Shown here one piece after another: positions 61,173 through 64,000 of a DNA stretch of 64,000 nt. The notes under the pieces were generated by a model. The model saw only the letters and a program-made list of their open reading frames with translations. It was not told the DNA's origin and made no database searches. The DNA comes from Pseudomonadota bacterium (GTDB lineage: Bacteria > Desulfobacterota > Binatia > Binatales > Binataceae). The position numbers and the translations under genes were made by a program. Location: the NCBI GenBank assembly GCA_021324885.1, contig JAJPIF010000018.1:1-64000 (forward strand). The letters are read 5' to 3'. Each line of letters begins with the position of its first letter. The first letter of the stretch is position 1.

Positions 61173-62420
61173 TCATGCATCAGCTTCGGTCAGTTTGATG
61201 GTCAGCGGAATCGCCCGAACGCGGGGGAGATTGAAGGACAGCAGACCGGCTGCAAGCACCAGGGTAGCCGATGCCAGCAGACACCCGCTGAAGCCGTGCC
61301 ACTCGAAAATCACACCGGATAACAGCGTTCCCAGCAGCCTGCCGCCGGCGTTGGCCATGTAATAGAACCCGACGTTGGCCGCCACCTGGTCGTCTTCCGA
61401 ATAGGCGAGGATCAGATAAGAATGCACAGCCGAGTTGATGGCGAAGATGATCATGAAGATGGCGAGTCCAACCATCAAGACCGCGGCCGGGCTGACGTGC
61501 AGTTTCAGCGCCGATGCCAAAGCCATCGGAATGACGGCCAGAATTAAGGCCCACAGGCGGGCGGTATCCCCGGTTACGCCCTGGCGGGCGCCCAATCGGC
61601 GGAGAATCTCGGGCACGATCGCCTGAACCATTCCGTAACCGATAAACCAGGCGGCGACGAAAGCGCCCACCTGCATGAAGCTCCAGCCCAGTATCGACGC
61701 CAAAAAAACCGGTAATCCCACGACGAACCAGACATCGCGCGCGGAAAACAAAAACAGCCGCGCGGCCGAAAGCCAGTTCACGGCGGCACTTTTCGAGAAC
61801 AAGGTGGTGAATTTGACTTTTGCTCGTGCTTTCCCCATCCCGCTGGGAAGCGCGACCACAGTACCAACCAGCACCACGGCCAGTCCCACGGCCATCGCCG
61901 CGAGCGACCCGACGAAACCGAGCCCACCAAGAAGCGCAGCGCCAAGAAAGAAGCCGGCTCCCTTGAGCGCATTCTTGGATCCGGTGAGGCGAGCGACCCA
62001 TTTGAACAGGGCGCCGTCTTCACCTTCGGGCACCACGACTTTGATGGCGCTCTTGGCGCTCATCTTGGTCAGGTCCTTGGCGATCCCCGAGAGCGCCTGT
62101 GCAGCCGTCACGTAAGCGACGGAGGTCAGGCGAGACCAGGCCGGCTGCAGCAAAGCGAGCATGATCAGCGCAACGATTTGGAGCAGCAGGCCGCCGTAAA
62201 GGGTGACCTTGAGTCCGGAGCGGAGGGCAATCCAGCCACCCAGAAGGTTAGTGACAACGCCAAAGAACTCGTAGAAAAGAAATAGAAAGGCGATCTGGAC
62301 CGGGCTGTATCCGAGCCGGTCAAAGTGCAGCAAAACCAGCATTCGCAAAGCGCCATCGGTAAGCGTGAAACCCCAATAGGCGCCCGTCACGAGAGCGTAA
62401 TTGCGTATGGAGGCTGTCAT
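61173..62420 (-). CDS. arsJ: ArsJ-type MFS organoarsenical exporter
   Basis: The 415-residue membrane protein has about 12 hydrophobic segments. It begins with [32 protein letters not shown], the hallmark start of ArsJ, and has [28 protein letters not shown] in the middle loop. ArsJ exports 1-arseno-3-phosphoglycerate made by a dedicated GAPDH. Its ATG at 62420 overlaps the GAPDH stop as ATGA, so the two are translationally coupled. The phoU remnant begins directly after its stop. Confidence 0.88.
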   Translation of the reverse strand: MTASIRNYALVTGAYWGFTLTDGALRMLVLLHFDRLGYSPVQIAFLFLFYEFFGVVTNLLGGWIALRSGLKVTLYGGLLLQIVALIMLALLQPAWSRLTSVAYVTAAQALSGIAKDLTKMSAKSAIKVVVPEGEDGALFKWVARLTGSKNALKGAGFFLGAALLGGLGFVGSLAAMAVGLAVVLVGTVVALPSGMGKARAKVKFTTLFSKSAAVNWLSAARLFLFSARDVWFVVGLPVFLASILGWSFMQVGAFVAAWFIGYGMVQAIVPEILRRLGARQGVTGDTARLWALILAVIPMALASALKLHVSPAAVLMVGLAIFMIIFAINSAVHSYLILAYSEDDQVAANVGFYYMANAGGRLLGTLLSGVIFEWHGFSGCLLASATLVLAAGLLSFNLPRVRAIPLTIKLTEADA

Positions 62421-63457
62421 GGTGCTCCCGCCGCGGCCCTGCCCTGGACCGAAGGCAGGCCGCACGCAACCTTCGCCGCCAGTTCGACGAGCCGGTTCGC
62501 GTAACCCCATTCATTGTCATACCAGGCGATGACTTTGACTTGGGTGCCGTCAACGACCATCGTCGAAGGGCCATCGACGATCGAGGACCTCGAATCGTTG
62601 ACGAAATCCACCGAGACGAGCGGGCGCTCCTCAAAACCGAGGATGCCCCGCAGCTCCCCTTGCGCCGCCTCTTTCAGAAAGCCGTTAACCTGTTGCGTTG
62701 TCGTTGGGCGAGCGACCTCGAAAACGCAGTCGGTCAACGAGGCGTTGAGCAGCGGCACGCGGACTGCGATGCCATTAAGCTTTCCCTGCAACTCGGGATA
62801 AATGAGGCCAATGGCGGTGGCGGAGCCGGTCGTGGTCGGCACCAGCGACATCAGGGCTGATCGCGCGCGACGCAGATCTCTGGTGGGTGAATCCACCAGC
62901 GTCTGGGTGTTGGTTGCGTCGTGAATAGTGGTGATGACGCCGTGGCGGATGCCAAGCTTGCGGTGGATCACTTTGACTATGGGAGCCAGGCAATTCGTCG
63001 TGCATGAGGCGGCCGTGACGATATGATGTCGCCCGGGGTCATACAAGTCATCGTTGACTCCCATCACGATATTGAGAGCGCCCTGCCTGACCGGCGCCGC
63101 CACGATGACTTTGCGCACACCCAGATCGAAATACCTTTGGAGCAGCTCCGATGTAAGGAACTTGCCTGAACATTCGAGAACGATTTGTACCTGCGCCTAG
63201 ACCCATGGCGCTTTCCAGGGCGCATCGACGTTGCTGTAACCGATGCGTTCACCTTGCACATTGAGCCCATGCGCATTCGCCGCTATCGGCACTCGCCAGC
63301 GCCCGTGCACACTGTCGAATTCGAGCAGGTGAGCGGCGGTGTCCGGGCCGCCAGCCAATTCGTTGATGTGGACGATTTTGATTTCGGGATTGCCAAACGC
63401 GGCGCGCAGGGCCAGGCGTCCGATGCGTCCAAACCCATTAATTCCAACCCGTACCAT
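62417..63457 (-). pseudogene. ArsJ-associated glyceraldehyde-3-phosphate dehydrogenase with an internal amber stop
   Basis: The 346-codon frame runs in one phase from the ATG at 63457 to 62417 but has TAG at 63197-63199 (codon 87). N-terminal NAD motif INGFGRIGRLALR, and after the stop [10 protein letters not shown], the catalytic Cys in [12 protein letters not shown], and the C-terminal [15 protein letters not shown] are all present. Related proteins have Glu or a similar residue where TAG occurs, so a single GAG-to-TAG change explains the break. In the arsenate pathway this enzyme makes 1-arseno-3-phosphoglycerate for ArsJ. It is either a recent nonsense mutation or a sequence error. Confidence 0.85.
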
Positions 63458-63486
63458 AACCCTTTTAACCCCGCCTCAGAAAACCA

Positions 63487-64000
63487 TCACGCCGCCAGAT
63501 CCAGCTTGCCGATTTCCGTAACCCAGCGCTGGAGGGCGAAATGTTCGAGGGTTTCGATCGGCAGAGCGGCGAAGATCCTGATGCGCCGCTCGAGCTCCCT
63601 GTAAACTCTGAAGAAGGCCTTTTTTCTGACGGCACTGGAACCCGCAACCGAAACCGGGTCCTGCACGCCCCAATGCGCCATGATCGGTTGCCCCGGCCAG
63701 GTTGGGCAGACCTCCGCGGCGGCGCGGTTGCAAAGCGTGAAAACGAAATCAAGCGGGGCGCTGCCGGGCTGGGCGAATTCGTTCCAGTCCTTGCTCCGCA
63801 ACCCTTCGGTCTCGTAATTCAATTCGTGCAGCAGCTTGAGTGTCATCGGATGTACGCTCCCGCGCGGTTTGCTCCCGGCACTGAACGCCTGAAATCTCCC
63901 GCTGCCCCAGCGATTCAGTATGCATTCGGCCATGATGCTGCGGGCGGAGTTATTGGTGCATAAAAACAGAACATTGAATGCGCGTCCCGGAGCCGAGCTT
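63487..64000 (-). CDS. arsC: arsenate reductase, LMW-phosphatase type, 5' end beyond window
   Basis: About 170 codons are visible and the start lies past position 64000. The phosphate-binding loop reads NVLFLCTNNSARSIMAE (Cys-x5-Arg) near the window edge. Further on are FSAGSKPRGSVHPMTLKLL, LCNRAAAEVCP with the additional redox cysteines, and HWGVQDPV with the catalytic Asp. These belong to the thioredoxin-coupled ArsC group. It reduces arsenate to arsenite. It is followed by the GAPDH and arsJ genes, so one transcript handles both arsenite and organoarsenical routes. Confidence 0.9.
   Translation of the reverse strand, partial: SSAPGRAFNVLFLCTNNSARSIMAECILNRWGSGRFQAFSAGSKPRGSVHPMTLKLLHELNYETEGLRSKDWNEFAQPGSAPLDFVFTLCNRAAAEVCPTWPGQPIMAHWGVQDPVSVAGSSAVRKKAFFRVYRELERRIRIFAALPIETLEHFALQRWVTEIGKLDLAA

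Noticed and set aside
63197-63199. UAG in GAPDH read as pyrrolysine
   Set aside because: Nothing in the window indicates Pyl machinery, the position is not catalytic, and a simple GAG-to-TAG change or sequence error is more economical.
1-64000. Mobile elements, integrases, CRISPR arrays, tRNA or rRNA genes
   Set aside because: No transposase or integrase motif, no regularly spaced repeats and no T-loop-like sequences outside coding genes were found, so the pseudogene patches cannot be tied to a visible mobile element.

Overview
The window is GC-rich and densely coded on both strands, with no rRNA, tRNA, CRISPR array, transposase or phage gene that I could see. The gene content is that of a free-living, metabolically broad, aerobic soil or sediment bacterium. 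It has eight intact short-chain dehydrogenases plus one decayed copy, six ACMSD-like amidohydrolases (three of them partial or broken), three Baeyer-Villiger-type flavin monooxygenases, three luciferase-like (possibly F420-dependent) oxidoreductases, two adjacent acyl-CoA dehydrogenases, a PAPS-type sulfotransferase and a Rieske oxygenase. This mix is known from Mycobacterium-like actinobacteria and from uncultured lineages such as Binatota (Desulfobacterota-like). I favour the latter kind of organism, but that is an inference from gene content and no marker gene here fixes it.

Layout. 0-12 kb: tandem amidohydrolases, a patch of decayed dehydrogenase genes, an AraC regulator, a zinc alcohol dehydrogenase, a DUF1214-type protein, a sulfotransferase, two acyl-CoA dehydrogenases and a luciferase-like oxidoreductase. 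12-17.5 kb: a HAPMO-like monooxygenase whose 3' end abuts a truncated amidohydrolase, an orphan HyuA-type hydantoinase subunit and an amidohydrolase broken by a frameshift. 17.6-22.5 kb: queG followed by a tightly coupled sirB1-lutB-lutC-lutA set for lactate oxidation. 22.6-34.4 kb: mostly housekeeping (ErpA/IscA-type Fe-S carrier, FabG-like reductase, stand-alone LeuA regulatory domain, cysS, NorQ/CbbQ-type ATPase, threonine aldolase, amino-acid permease, small phosphatase, CoA-binding protein, NUDIX hydrolase). 34.4-45 kb: amidase, SDRs, a second luciferase-like enzyme, selD and transporters.

selD (37595-38668) is read through an in-frame UGA at the catalytic position, followed by a bacterial-SECIS-like hairpin. 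The organism therefore very probably makes selenoproteins, and its SelD is itself one.

45-56.3 kb is the most coherent accessory region. A GntR/HutC regulator is divergent from a run of six co-directional genes: a double-length SMP-30-like beta-propeller, an SDR, a Rieske oxygenase, a luciferase-like oxidoreductase, a Baeyer-Villiger monooxygenase and an amidohydrolase. The run closes with a strong intrinsic terminator. The palindrome TTGTCCGGACAR occurs in the divergent promoter and again before the Rieske gene, and is a candidate operator. Read together, the enzymes could hydroxylate a substrate, oxidise the alcohol to a ketone, insert oxygen to make a lactone or ester, open it and process the acid. 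The substrate is unknown.

56.3-64 kb: a small His-rich secreted protein, an HSL-family esterase, a GFA-family protein, a second HAPMO-like monooxygenase and an arsenate-detoxification operon (arsC, ArsJ-associated GAPDH, arsJ) running off the right edge. Its GAPDH gene carries an amber stop, and a truncated, frameshifted phoU lies behind it. Several genes in the window carry single-base lesions in otherwise conserved frames; these may be real decay or assembly error.
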